The notes below the pieces were generated by a model, which was not told the DNA's origin, did not search any database, and saw nothing but the letters and a program-made list of their open reading frames with translations. This document shows positions 11,229-22,709 of a stretch of DNA of 64,000 nt, in pieces. Source of the stretch: Daucus carota subsp. sativus (Eukaryota; Streptophyta; Magnoliopsida; Apiales; Apiaceae); NCBI RefSeq assembly GCF_001625215.2, contig NC_030386.2, forward strand, positions 36,893,296-36,957,295. The letters run 5' to 3'. How positions within the stretch are numbered: position 1 is the first letter of the stretch; every line of letters begins with the position of its first letter. The translations under genes and the position numbers were made by a program.

Positions 11229-14200
11229 GAGTAGATAATTCAAACAGCAAAACCTACATTTTCAGCAAGATAAGGAAACATTAAAGGAGCAGTTCTGAGG
11301 GAAGGAACTATAAATAAAAATGATCTTACAGTTAGACGGATAATGAACTCTAAAGTTCTACAGATCGAGCGACTCTATATGGACTCGCAGGCTTCTTGGA
11401 TAAGAAGTGTTTGTCTTCAGCTACTGAGCGGATGAAATGCTAGGTTTCTTATCAACATCATCTCTGTAAAACTTTACTCTCCCAAATGAGAGTTATTAAA
11501 ATGAATTGGTACAGTTAACTGTTGACTGAAATCGTTGACTGAAATCTTTTATGCTGTGTCATGAGCTTATTGTAACAGATATTATTCCAAAATTCACGTG
11601 TAATTGTCCTTTTATGAAAGTGGTTTCAGACTAAAAAAAATTATATGACAAAAATCTACAATTTTTTTTAATAAAACATTCATTAGTTTCGATTTATAAA
11701 AAAGTTTCATCTTGGCTCTGATATAAGAGGATTTTGAACTTAGTTTTTCCTTTTAAAAATTATTCAAATTTATGCATATCGTATTCTCATAAAACAGTTT
11801 CCTCTCAAATTTTATATTAGCAAGAGTAAATGCTTTTAACAACATAAAACTAGAGTAATCGGAAAAAACAAAAAGTATAATTTTTTTTCCTTTCTCTTCA
11901 TTTTATTATTGTCAACTTTATCAAATTTAAAAAATTAAGGGAACAAAAATAAGAGAGATCATTAAAATCGTCTTCTAATTAATTGTTTTAAATTATTAAT
12001 TAATATTGTAGACGCAAAATATTTCACACTACCATGCGTAGCGGGCATAATTACTAGTACTATATATTTTTTTTATTTTCTAGATTTCGTTAGAACTGAG
12101 AACCATAATATCATATACAAATCTCTCAGTGTCGAAATAAGATACACGTTGTAATCACAAGTTCATAACATTGCAATATACACATCAAAATCTACTCTTA
12201 AAATTTTCATATAATTAGGAACTCCGTGTGATCACATCAATAGTGCAAAACAGTACACAAACCAAAAGACTGGAAATTACCGTGAAATTTATAGAGTCGA
12301 AAATCTGAGCGATACTGTAAGATGAAGTGGCGAGCATGGCGAATAGACAACAAGTTGGGAAACGAACAAGAACCTCTGTAGCAAGTTCATACGATTATGA
12401 ATAAAGCCTCTGCTTTCTTCAACTAGTTTGTGATGTATATGTTTCTGCACAGAATCACAATCATGTAACTTAAAAATCGACGTTAGTTGAGATAATATAA
12501 GAATATGCTTCTATAAAAATCCAAAGATCCTCTATTATTCAACCCCACCTGCTCGCTGCTTCTGTTATAATTTACTTTAATATTTTATTTTATTTTAGAA
12601 AAAGTTATTATGGTTCTTCGATTATAATAAATAAAACAGAAACATGCCAGTAAAGTTATGATGTTTATCAAAAGGCTGGTCCATACTGATTGTGGAGGTG
12701 TTTCGTTTTATACGTCAAAAAGGTGAAAATTCTAAATTCTTTTAGAATCTTATTTTTATTTTTGAAATTTGATTTATAAGACTATAGACTATCTATGATA
12801 ATTAATTATTATATTAATAAATTTTACTGTCAAAACCAAACTTAATTTAATCTTTGATAAATGTATGTGGCTATCAAGTGAACCCGTCTGTCTGACTAAC
12901 CTTATTTTTCAGAATATAGAATTTATTTTTGGAGAAAAGTATATAAACTTTTATTTTTTTTAAATAAGTTCTTTTTTTTTGTGTCAAATATCGAATATGA
13001 AACAGCTCTTTAATATTTATATCTAAATAAAATATTAAAAAAACTATTTTTTTAAAATAAAAACTTATTTTTTCATTTTAGTGATCGCCAAACCGGGCAC
13101 ATATTACACACGTGCAGAAGTACGGTTTGGGCTTCGCCCAGTTCTTTGTCCGGATGATCATCTTAATTTCACTATTATCTAACTCCGGGCTAGCCCAGAA
13201 ATACTGGACTCTTCTTTTTTGGTCTGGGATTGGGCTCTTCTTAAATTTGAAAATATTTGTATTCTGTAATCAGATAATATTCTGAAAGTTGGTCGTGTTG
13301 ATGCTCTGTAAAGCCATTGAAGAACTTGTAGGACTATTAAAACAAAAACAAAAACTTGTAGAACTAGAAAGTATCCGAACAGTCAATTGCACTTTTAATC
13401 ACATGTGCCATAAAATATGCACCATCGAAAATGTTATTAAATCGTCCAAATAAATTTTTAAGTATATAATTACATGTCATAAAAATGTACTGCACAAATA
13501 CACTAAAAGCAGCAAAATCCTCCATGCAAAACCCTAACACTTAATACTACGATTCAAGTGTCCACAATATCATAGAGTAATAAAGTCACTTCTATTATCT
13601 GGTCAATGAAAAATAAGCATGTGACAGAGTAAAGCTCTGTTTGATTCTGCTACCAAACTCTACTTTCGCAGAACCAAAAAATTAAAATAACACAACCTTT
13701 AAAGGCAGTTTGGTCATTTTCCTTGAGTAATAAAAGAAAAAGGTGGTGTGCTTGGTCCGTGTATTTTAAGATAAAAATTATAACAATACCATGTTGTGAA
13801 AATGAGAAAGCTTAAAATTACCTATAAAAAAATTGAGAAAGCTTACTTATTAGCTAAAAGATAAAGAAATTGAGAAGGCTTTAGTTCCACTTAGCTCCAC
13901 TTTATTTCTTTTAATTTTTCCTTTTAGAAAAGCTCATTTTGTTTTTTTTCCCCTTAGACTCAATTTTTTCAGATATAATATTTTAAAAATACAAATACAT
14001 AGAATAGGGAAGCAATCTTCTTATTTCATATTTTTTATGTTTTTCATGTTATGTATAATAATTTCTTATTGCAAATGAAGCACCGATGGACAAATAATTT
14101 CTGTTTAGTTTCATTCGATATATAAACTTATTTTTTGGGGAGCTTGAAGTCAAAACTTTATGTTGAGAAGACTGTGTAAAAGGGGGTGACTAGTCCATAA

Positions 14201-15137
14201 AACACAAAACAAGCGTGCCCACACCTGCAACACTGAACCAACCCAATGGGTTTGTGTTTGTAAAGTGAAATAAAGATGGAGATGGAAAAGAAGGGAACCC
14301 AATGTCAGCTCAGTTTTTAAGATTTTTACCAAAAGATAAAGAAACTAGAGCAAGTCACTAACATTAAAGACCTTAACTTTGTCCCTCTAGCTTTGCCATT
14401 TTCTCTTATTCTTTTTGGCTCTTTTCCCTTTCTCTTTTCTTTCCTATTCTTTTTGGAAGTTTCTTGTCAACCTCCAATTTTTCGTTAAAATTGAAAAATG
14501 GTGAAATAATTTTATTCATGGTAACTAAATTTTAAGGAACATTGCCCAATTTAACCTTATTAACTCAATATATCAAAATAAGTTCATGTGTATTCGTATA
14601 GTAAATTACATCATAAATAAATAAATTTAAGAAATTTAATTGGACATGGACATAGCTGATATCTAATTAGGTGGTGAGGCGTTCGAGTGAAACAGTCGAA
14701 ATACTTGTTCTTTTGTGTTTGTAATTTCCTACCTAAACAGTTGTAGTTTATTTCCATAATGATTTGAAAATTTTATACAGTAGTATAGTTTGATACATCA
14801 TTTTCATTGACGAGTTGCAAGAAGTTTTTAAACATATTTCTCTCTTCTTGTTGAATGCATAACTATAATTAATTTTATATTACAATATAGAACTAAATTT
14901 GTTTATTAACGAGTTTACAAGCTATCTGAAATTTTGTATAGCAAAACAAATGACACACTTGACTTGTATAATACAAAATCAAACTGGAATTTTAAATCAC
15001 AAAATTTAATTCAATTCAATCTTGTTAACATCGCTATACCAGATATTCCGTGTAACAAGACTGCAGCATAGGACATTTCACAATTGCAACTTTCAACAGC
15101 TCTTCACTTTGTTTAAAGGATAATTTCTTCAAATAAT
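11229..15137. other. Long AT-rich intergenic region
   Basis: No gene was recognised in about 3.9 kb. The part next to the B3 gene (to about 11.46 kb) may be its 5' UTR, because a donor-like site is present on the minus strand near 11330. The rest is A/T-run-rich sequence with scattered poly-A/T tracts. A small open frame at 14150-14332 has no family features. Confidence 0.4.
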
Positions 15138-15390
15138 TACTCATTCCGTCCCAAAATAGTTTTCGCATTTGGTTTTGTGCCGGTCAAATTGACTAAAATT
15201 TGACTGACATTTATTAATATTTTATAATTGACAAAATAAAAAAAATGTCATCGGAAATAAGTTTTAATCTACTTTAAGATGTAATTTTCAATTTTTTAAA
15301 ATAATGAGTGATTGACTTATAATCTTTAGTCAAAACTTAGTCAATTTGATCAACAAAAATCAAATAATAAGTCAAATACTTCTACTTATT
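15138..15390. mobile_element. Stowaway/mariner-like MITE, copy A
   Basis: It begins with TACTCATTCCGTCCC, close to the CTCCCTCCGTCCC-type end of Stowaway/mariner MITEs. The interior has GGTCAAATTGACTAAAATTT near the left and a matching inverted GTCAATTTGATCAAC near the right. A second copy of the family is at 44753-44992. The right boundary is approximate. Confidence 0.65.
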
Positions 15391-16154
15391 ATTTCGAATT
15401 TCGTTTATGAATATAATTATAAACTATAGGCTTTAATTTTAAAAAAGAAAATTTTGAAAATAATAAGTCAAGTATGTATTTAATCACCTTGAATTACGTG
15501 AAAAAATTAAAATGACAATTAAAAAGAAACATAAAATAAAGTTTTACTATTTTTAAATTTTATATAATTGGTGAGACGTTAAAAGAAAAAATTATAAAAA
15601 TGACCTAGCTGAAAAATGTATTTTTATAAATGATTGGACAAAGCACTAAAATCTAAAATCTCACACATACAATTATACAAACCAAAGTGCAACAACTTTC
15701 ATTTTCATAGTACCCAATACCCCCATTGCATGAGAAGTACTCGTATACAAAATTGTAGAGTAATGGTGAGTCGCTGTCATGACTGAAAAATTGGACCATA
15801 AAATGGGTAATGTAAGTTTCAATTGAATTCAAAAGTCTGAACCCGACTCACTCTGCTCCACCTGGTGCTACTCTGCCAAGCCACTGTCCGCTACTCTAGC
15901 GTCATTATCTCATTGTTGTATTGCAGCTGCTGCTTGAATATACATTTAGTGCATTTGTATGTATATCCACCAACAATATCAACACGACAAAGATGTGATG
16001 TATACACTAGCCTAGCCCCCCTCCTATCACATGATCTCTACTTTTCCCTTTTCCTATACGTATGTGACGCCACCTATATATTTCCTTCTAATAAAACAAA
16101 CCTCCTCCCTGCATCCCTTCTGTAAAAACATGCGTGTTTAACTATTCCCCCTGG
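15391..16154. other. Upstream region of the MAKR gene
   Basis: No gene recognised. AT-rich to about 15.8 kb, then more C-rich sequence that probably belongs to the MAKR promoter. An 86-codon open frame at 15865-16125 has no recognisable domain. Confidence 0.35.
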
Positions 16155-16275
16155 CCTCGATACCCCAATCTCTCTCCCCTCCTCTCTCTCGTCTCTCTCG
16201 TTTTAAATCTCTCTCTCGCTCGTAGCGGTATAGAATAAACATTACTTTACTCCAACTTTTTATAGTTTATATAAA
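16155..16275 (+). promoter_or_regulatory. CT-rich tract and TATA box of the MAKR gene
   Basis: A CT/TC-rich tract (about 16160-16226) is followed by TTTATATAAAG near 16265-16275, about 120 nt before the ATG. Plant promoters often pair such pyrimidine patches with a TATA box. The start site was not determined. Confidence 0.45.
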
Positions 16276-16393
16276 GCTAGTGGATTTCACTCATTTCTTT
16301 CACATTTTGCTCACTCTCACACAAACACACACTCTCACCAATTGCGCTTTCAAACCACAACTATTGCAACATTTTAGTCTGGCCTTTCTTGCA

Positions 16394-17517
16394 ATGGAAG
16401 TGTTCAGCCTGCTCAAATTCTGGCGAAATGCTGCCGGCGAATCAACCGTCGGCGACTTAGATGTTCGGAATCGAGCTCCGGAGAGCGACGACGAAACCGA
16501 AGATTTCTTCGATTTGGTCTTCACCGGAGCCGATTGCGAGTTTACACTACAGCAACAAAACAAAAACAAAAAAGTCCACAATGACAGCGACAATTCAAAA
16601 TCAAAACAAACCGTTCAAAACAAACACAAATCGCCAAAATTACAAGCCGGCGAAGCCAAATCAAGCTCAATTCGAAAGATATTGCCGATCGAAACACATA
16701 CGAAGCCTCAGTCTCCTATCTCATTGCTGAAAAGTCCGTACAGATTTCGCGTTTTCAAGTTCGGTGTTAAGGATAAAACAGAGTCATCTCCGTCACGTAC
16801 GGCGACGAGTAAGCGATACACGACGGAGGAAGTTGAGGTTCCGATGAATACATTTTTAACCAGAGACAACAGCTTGAGAAGCAAAATGCGATGCGAGAAT
16901 TTCGAGGATTCGTCGCCGGCTTATGAATTAGTTAGAAAAGACTCTGCAGTGCATAAGTATATGAAGTTGATCAGGCCTTTTTATGTAAAGGCCTCGAAGA
17001 TTAAGATGTTTGATGTATCTCCGTCGGCAACGCCGTCATCTACGGCAAGTGTGAGTTCACCGAGAAAGTTTGTTGGCGAGAAAAGCGGAGGTAGAGCGGT
17101 TGTGTTTCGCGGTTTGTTGAAAAACCGGTGGGCGTCGTCTACCGTCGGAGTTGTGCCGTCACCGTCGCCGGTGAGTAGACGAGATGATTCGATAATGCAA
17201 CAACAAGATGGAATCCAAGGCGCGATTCTTCATTGTAAGAGATCGTTTAGTTCGTCTTCGTGTTCATCGACGAGATCGCAAGGTATACAAATATACTTAA
17301 TTTTTATTCCATTAAATATCGATAAATGAATAATTAATTTCGAGTAGGTTTATATATTTATTGAGATACAGTATGTTGTCGATGTGTAATGGGATGTTCG
17401 TTATTTGATTTTGTTACAGAATGTACTGTGCTATCGAGATCTGCTAGCGATTCGTCACATCAAAAAGCAATTAATCAGGCACGGGTATCAGTTGAAGAAA
17501 AGAGAAGTAGCATTTGA
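16394..17517 (+). CDS. Membrane-associated kinase regulator (MAKR/BKI1-like)
   Basis: Two exons, 16394-17282 and 17420-17517, encode 328 residues. The ATG at 16394 was chosen because the protein then opens with MEVFSLLKFWR, a typical MAKR start; an upstream frame extension has only a GTG. Visible features are an acidic DDETEDFFDLVF segment (33-44), a basic low-complexity stretch, KYMKLIRPFYVKAS (188-201), many Ser-Pro/Ser-rich segments and the conserved-type C-terminal motif GIQGAILHCKRS (273-284). MAKR proteins are plant-specific, largely disordered and plasma-membrane associated through basic patches. They modulate receptor kinases; BKI1 inhibits the brassinosteroid receptor and MAKR5 amplifies CLE peptide signals. 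Which receptor this one serves cannot be read from the sequence. It is the only ordinary gene between 11.2 and 36 kb. Confidence 0.85.
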
Positions 17518-19652
17518 AGATGAAGAAGGCTCTGTTTGTCTTGTGACAGAAGTTGATAATATAACGAAAATGTAGAGCTAAAATACCAAATATAATTTGA
17601 AGTAGCGATCCTGTTTTTCAGTTCACCAAAACATGTTTTATATGCTTAATGTGTGTGAAGGGATTTTGGTTTCGTGTGATCAAGAATCTATGCATCGAGA
17701 AAAATTTGATTTCAAAGGCAATGTTTGGCGCTGAGCACATTTTAGACAGTTCTAGTTTTGAAATTTAGGAATTTGGAACATTTTGTGGGAGAAAAAAAAA
17801 AAGGAACTAACATGTTTAATCCTAGAATGAAATGTGAAATGTTTAGTTTTTATTTTTATGATTTTTATATATACTGTATATGAAAATGTTTTCTGTAAAT
17901 GTTTCTTTTCTTGAAATCACCTGGGCTTCATGAAACAAATGACTCTCTCCCCTGCATATTGATACTTGATTCAAGTGGGAAAATATTCATGAGTGAACGA
18001 TAATAGTACTAGTAACTTAAAACAGTAGATTAAAGGATATATGCATCAAACTTGAACAAATGGTCCGAATAAATAATACTTACTAGTAATAGATTAAAGG
18101 ATCTATGAATCAAACTTGAACAGTGGTCCGAATAAATGATCCGACTCCGGAGTAGTGTTTATGGTTTGATTAAACGGCATCGACTGGATGCTATCGATCT
18201 TTTTTTTTAGATTTCAGATCGATCTTTTTTTTTTTAGATTTCAGTTTTTTTATGGTGTGCTGGTGGGCACACAATAAATACAAAATTTGATTTTTTTTTA
18301 TTAGCTAATACCTTTTTTTTAATAATAATGGAGCCTATGCATTCACAAAAACATACTGAATTTATGAGTTCCAGTGCTTAGCATGCTAGATAAACACTTT
18401 AGATTTTTAGTAACCTTGTAAGAAATAAAGCAGAGTTTGTAATAATAAGAATAAGAGGAAGTCCAGCAGGTTACTAGTCTCATTACCTATTAATTAATAA
18501 TATAAAATAATAAAATAATAAATCTTAGTGAGTCTTGATGATTTAGATAATCTATTTTTAGTGTCAACTTCAATAGCAATCCCTATATTTATTCTGTTAA
18601 GATTATTTTAATAATAAATTTGAGATAGAGAAGGGGAAAGGGAGGGAAAAGACAAAGAAAGAAGGAGAGAGATGATTATTTTATTCATAAAATATTAGTT
18701 ACTTATAAATAAGTAATGATTAGAAGATTTTAAATTGGGTTAGTGATTTAAGTAACTAGGAGAGTGTTGGAATGCCCTTTTTTTAAAATATATTACCGAA
18801 ATGTGAGTTTAAGAGTAAGTTTAGATAATTCAATCGACTTGCTCTAAAAATACCTGTCGGGTAAATTGGTCAATGGTCATGCATGCAGCAGGGAGTAGGC
18901 AGTAGCCGGTAGCCGTCTAGCCGAGTAGGTAGGTAATGTAAATTTGTAATGAACAGTAATGGAAGCATGAGATTTCACTTCTGTGACCGTCTTACCTCAT
19001 TTATCTCTCCCGAGTCCTGCCCAAAAACTTTATACACTCCTGAGGTGAGTTCAACGGTAAAAATATTGTGCTTGTTGGACGATTACTTAGGGTGATTGCT
19101 TAGGGTATTTTGGATAAATTTATAAAAAATATTTATGATTGATAAGAAAGAAATTATTTATGAATACAAAACAAATTTTAATATATGTGTTTGATTTTTC
19201 AATAATTGAATGATATTTAAAATTTTAATATTTAAATATGTATATGATTATTGCTAATTATAATTTATAATATTTTATAAGTATATTAATAATTTTATGT
19301 CTAATAAGTTGTACTCCAAATATAAAAAATATTATCCAAATAAAAAAATTAGACCTCCCTTCACTTATAAACGAATTCTCCTTAAAAGCAATAAACATGC
19401 TTTTAAAATAAGTTAAAAGGCCCCATTATACTTCTAATAAATAAAATCAAATTCTCCCGATATTGCTAAAATAGATTAATTTGATGGGGTAAGTAACGTA
19501 AGTTGACAATTAGAAATCTGAGTTTGATTTTTAAAAATACAATAAATAACAATTATGAATTATTCTTAAAAAAATTAAATAAGAGAGGATGGTATTTTTA
19601 AACATAACTTCTATTTTAGTTGAGGTGTTCTTGGAGAACCAAATAATTATCA
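17518..19652. other. MAKR 3' flank and AT-rich intergenic region
   Basis: The first few hundred bases are probably 3' UTR. The remainder is AT-rich with small tandem repeats and no gene. Confidence 0.4.
18026..18150. repeat. Two-copy tandem repeat, period about 64 bp
   Basis: TAGATTAAAGGATATATGCA begins at 18026 and a close variant begins at 18090. Both continue with ATCAAACTTGAACA and GGTCCGAATAAAT. Confidence 0.7.
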
Positions 19653-20372
19653 GGCCATCTCCAACAGTGGAACTAATTTTTGACCTAAATTTTGGTACAA
19701 ATTTAGACCGAACCATCTTTTCATTCCAACAGTTTGGCCTAAATTTTGGTCCAAATTCATATAACAATATTTTATTCTTCTAACAATTTTTATATTATTA
19801 TTCTAATCTTTTTAACAATAATATAAGATTTCAAATTAATATTAAGCTCAATAAATTCATTAAATTAGTAAAGCACTACATTTAAACAAAGAAAATAAAG
19901 GAAAACTTAACATTTTATTAAATTAACTAAAATAAAATTTACAAAAATTCAATAATACTCCGAATTATTATATTGTTTCCACAAATACTAAATTAATGCA
20001 TCTCAATCGTCCAAGAAATTATTGAAATCGAACATTTTAATGTGTTGTTAATTTGAATTATATTAAGATTATTTAATTTTATTATATTTCATAATTAGTA
20101 TATATGATTATTTAAGTAAAATATGTTAAATATAATTTATAAAAATTTAATAATTATATTAACATAAAATCATTTAATTAACTAAATATACAAATAATAA
20201 AAAGTTATTATATTATTATTAAAAAGATTTAGGGCGGTGAATAGTGCCGGTCTAAATTTAGGCCGGTACTATTCACCTGCCTAAATTTGGACCAAGATTT
20301 CGGCCACTGTTGGGTGGATTTAGACTGAAACCGATCTAAATTTGGACCTTTAAGCCACTGTTGGATTTGCCC
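19653..20372. mobile_element. Harbinger-like non-autonomous element
   Basis: The left end GGCCATCTCCAACAGTGG and the right end CCACTGTTGGATTTGCCC are inverted repeats (14 of 18 match), of the type seen in PIF/Harbinger MITEs. Subterminal copies of CTAAATTTGGACC recur in both orientations. A local hairpin at about 20234-20277 pairs GGTGAATAGTGCCGG with its complement. The interior is AT-rich and non-coding. No clean 3-bp target duplication was found. Confidence 0.65.
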
Positions 20373-21640
20373 TAGGAGATAGCGTCGTAAATTGCAGCTA
20401 AATACTCAAAGGTTGGAACGGTGAATTCAGATTATTTAAATAATTACTCTGGATTTTGAACACAAGACTGAACAGAGAAGATACAAGACTTCAATAATAA
20501 TCTATGTCCGTTTGCGGAGTTTGCTTGAAGTGTTTTTTCGACTTATTTTAGGATTTTAAGTTACTTCTAGAGTTTAAGTATTGTTTGGAAAAAAAAATGC
20601 GTTTTTTGAGTTTTTTGAGTTACCTCAATTGTTTACATTGGAGGAGGACACGGAGACCAAGACAATGTATAAAAAATAGTAAAGTTAGATGAAAAGTGGT
20701 TAAAGTGGTGGGACCTATCAATATTTAATAATAGATTTGAGATAGTGGAGAAAAATAGTGGGTGTAATAGTAGTTTTTATTGTTAAATATGAGATAGTGG
20801 GGGAAGATAGTGGGTGTAATGATGGGAAAAACTTACTATATATAGTAACGTAAAGAAATGAGAGGGACATCCCAAAATAATAACCGTAAAGAAATGAGAG
20901 GGACAGAGAGAGTAACTTTTTAGACTTTTGTAATGATTTGTTATTTATTATGAAAGTTTAAAAAAAAATTATTAATAAAGTTTCTTGTATATTAATAATT
21001 TGAATTTTTTTTCTTATTTTATAAATTCAAATTACTAAATACTAAATCAGTCACCAATGAATTTATCTACCGAAAAGGTGATGTAAATAGTTGAAATTGT
21101 GATATCAGATAGTAATATTTTCACATATAAATTATGAAAAATGATAATTATCTAAAGATTATCTCAAAAATATTTGCAAATGTTAAATGAAGACATATAT
21201 AAATGATAAAATTTTTATTAATAATATGAGATGTACTACATGTGCATTAGTCCAACAATCAAAACTAATGACTTATTAAAGAAAATTCAAGAAAATTTTA
21301 GAATAATCAGAATTACTAATAATTATTTTAAAATATTGCTGACTACCGGTAACGAGACTTTTTCTTTAAAAGTTTGTACTAAAAACTTGATCAAGTTAGG
21401 AGAATTTAAAAGATATATTAACTTGCTTGCAGTATTTTAAAATTGCAGCAGTCTTCACCAGACTTTGTTGTAGTAAATCAGAAAACAAATGTTAATAAAT
21501 TTTTTAACAACCATCCAAAGCAAAAGTTAATGAGATTAAAAACAACCATCATGTTAACAAAATTATAAATGTATTAAACTAACCTTTATTCCAGAACTGT
21601 CATTATTGAATATTTCACGGGGATTCCGTAAACTAACTAT
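20373..21640. other. Intergenic, with a probable MITE remnant
   Basis: No gene recognised. The segment ending near 20913 with GGGACAGAGAGAG resembles one end of a CTCTCTGTCCC-type MITE, and carries internal repeats of GAGATAGTGG and AAGAAATGAGAGGGACA. No matching left end was located. Confidence 0.3.
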
Positions 21641-21687
21641 CAGTTATAGCTACACAGTATATTGAATATACTGTGTAGCTATAACTG
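21641..21687. repeat. Perfect 47-bp palindrome (23-bp arms, 1-nt centre)
   Basis: The left arm 21641-21663 and right arm 21665-21687 are exact reverse complements around a single G at 21664. The left arm starts CAGTTATAGCTACACAGTAT. It lies at the downstream edge of the captured kinesin fragment. Confidence 0.95.
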
Positions 21688-22171
21688 AAGGTGTAGAAGA
21701 ATACAATGACTTGATGGTATTTGACAATTCTCGTAGTTGTGAACTGAGTGGTTGTGATTTTTCCAATATTTGGGAGTTATATTCTCCTCCTTAATGATAT
21801 CATGTGATCTCCAGCTACATTTACCCTTAACCTGCAAATAATTTTGAAAAAACAATAATGTATTTAAGGTGTAATTTTTCCTATAATTTGCAGATTTACA
21901 AATAGAAATCATGTAGACAACTACTAAACTATAGACAATTAACTCGTAGACAAGAAGGGGGTAATACCTGCTTTGCTGAAAGCCCGATATCCTGCAAATC
22001 ATCACACTGCAATACAAAATTTGAAATAGTGTGAATGTGCATATAGATATGCTTATATGCAAGTATGGACAAAATAGTTGAATAAATGATTTATATTCTT
22101 ACATTCTTAAAAGGCTTAGGGGACTCTTCACGAAGCTCAAGAATGTAAGTCGCTCTCTTTTCTCCAATACC
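21679..22171 (-). pseudogene. Captured C-terminal fragment of a kinesin-10/KIF22-like gene
   Basis: Three minus-strand exon-like pieces with good splice sites lie at 22103-22171, 21968-22006 and from 21831 downward. They encode GIGEKRATYILELREESPKP then FKN, then CDDLQDIGLSAKQ, then VKG. This reads as the helix-hairpin-helix segment near the C terminus of plant kinesin-10/KIF22-type motors. I recognise it from the pattern only. No motor domain is nearby, and after VKG the reading departs from the family. It is therefore a fragment, probably carried here by a transposon. Part of its 3' portion is copied again at about 22279-22361. Confidence 0.6.
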
Positions 22172-22177
22172 CTACAT

Positions 22178-22361
22178 AAATAAATATTATTTGTAAAATT
22201 AATCTGATGTTGGATATTTTTATCATGCATGAAGTAGAATAAATATTATTTGTAAAATTAAGCTGATGTTGGATATTTGACAATTCTCGTAGTTGTGAAC
22301 TGAGTGGTGGTGATTTTTCAAATATTTGGGAGTTATTATTCTCCTCCTTAATGATATCACC
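22178..22361. repeat. Nested direct duplications beside the kinesin fragment
   Basis: AATAAATATTATTTGTAAAA followed by TTAA and CTGATGTTGGATATTT occurs twice, from about 22179 and from about 22239. The second copy runs straight into a near-copy of 21722-21802 (starting GACAATTCTCGTAGTTGTGA) at 22279-22361. This points to local slippage or template switching. Confidence 0.8.
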
Positions 22362-22709
22362 TGTGGATTAAGCGCAGAGATTTAAGAAGATATATACATT
22401 ATATATAATGTTGTGCAACGGTAAAAAGATAACATAATCTGAATATTAAAATTTTATTTTTCATGTTATCATTCCGGTATCCACCATTCTAGTCAAGGTG
22501 GAGATAACTTATTTATGTTGTGCAACGGCAAAGAATTACATGCTATGAATATTTTAAATTTTTTATGTTTATTCCGATTAATCATCATTACAAAATATTA
22601 TATATGACCTTCCTTACTTTCGGAGTTAGGTCCGCCACTGTCAGTGATGGCAAATTATTTACTGAAAACAAATATCTAGCACAATGCAAGAATGTTTTTT
22701 ATACTATAA

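Noticed and set aside
12280-12370. Possible first exon on the minus strand upstream of B3 gene copy 2
   Set aside because: An ATG and donor-like site exist, but the reading adds no B3 features and the ATG at 11228 already matches copy 1.
16280-16393. N-terminal extension of the MAKR frame
   Set aside because: The frame is open but begins at GTG, lies over the TATA/5' UTR region and has no family residues before MEVFSLLKFWR.
20560-20913. Complete MITE
   Set aside because: Only one recognisable end (GGGACAGAGAGAG) was found, so it is noted as a remnant inside the intergenic entry.
21641-21687. Palindrome as a microRNA precursor
   Set aside because: A one-base loop with perfect arms does not resemble a plant pre-miRNA, which has a larger loop and mismatches.
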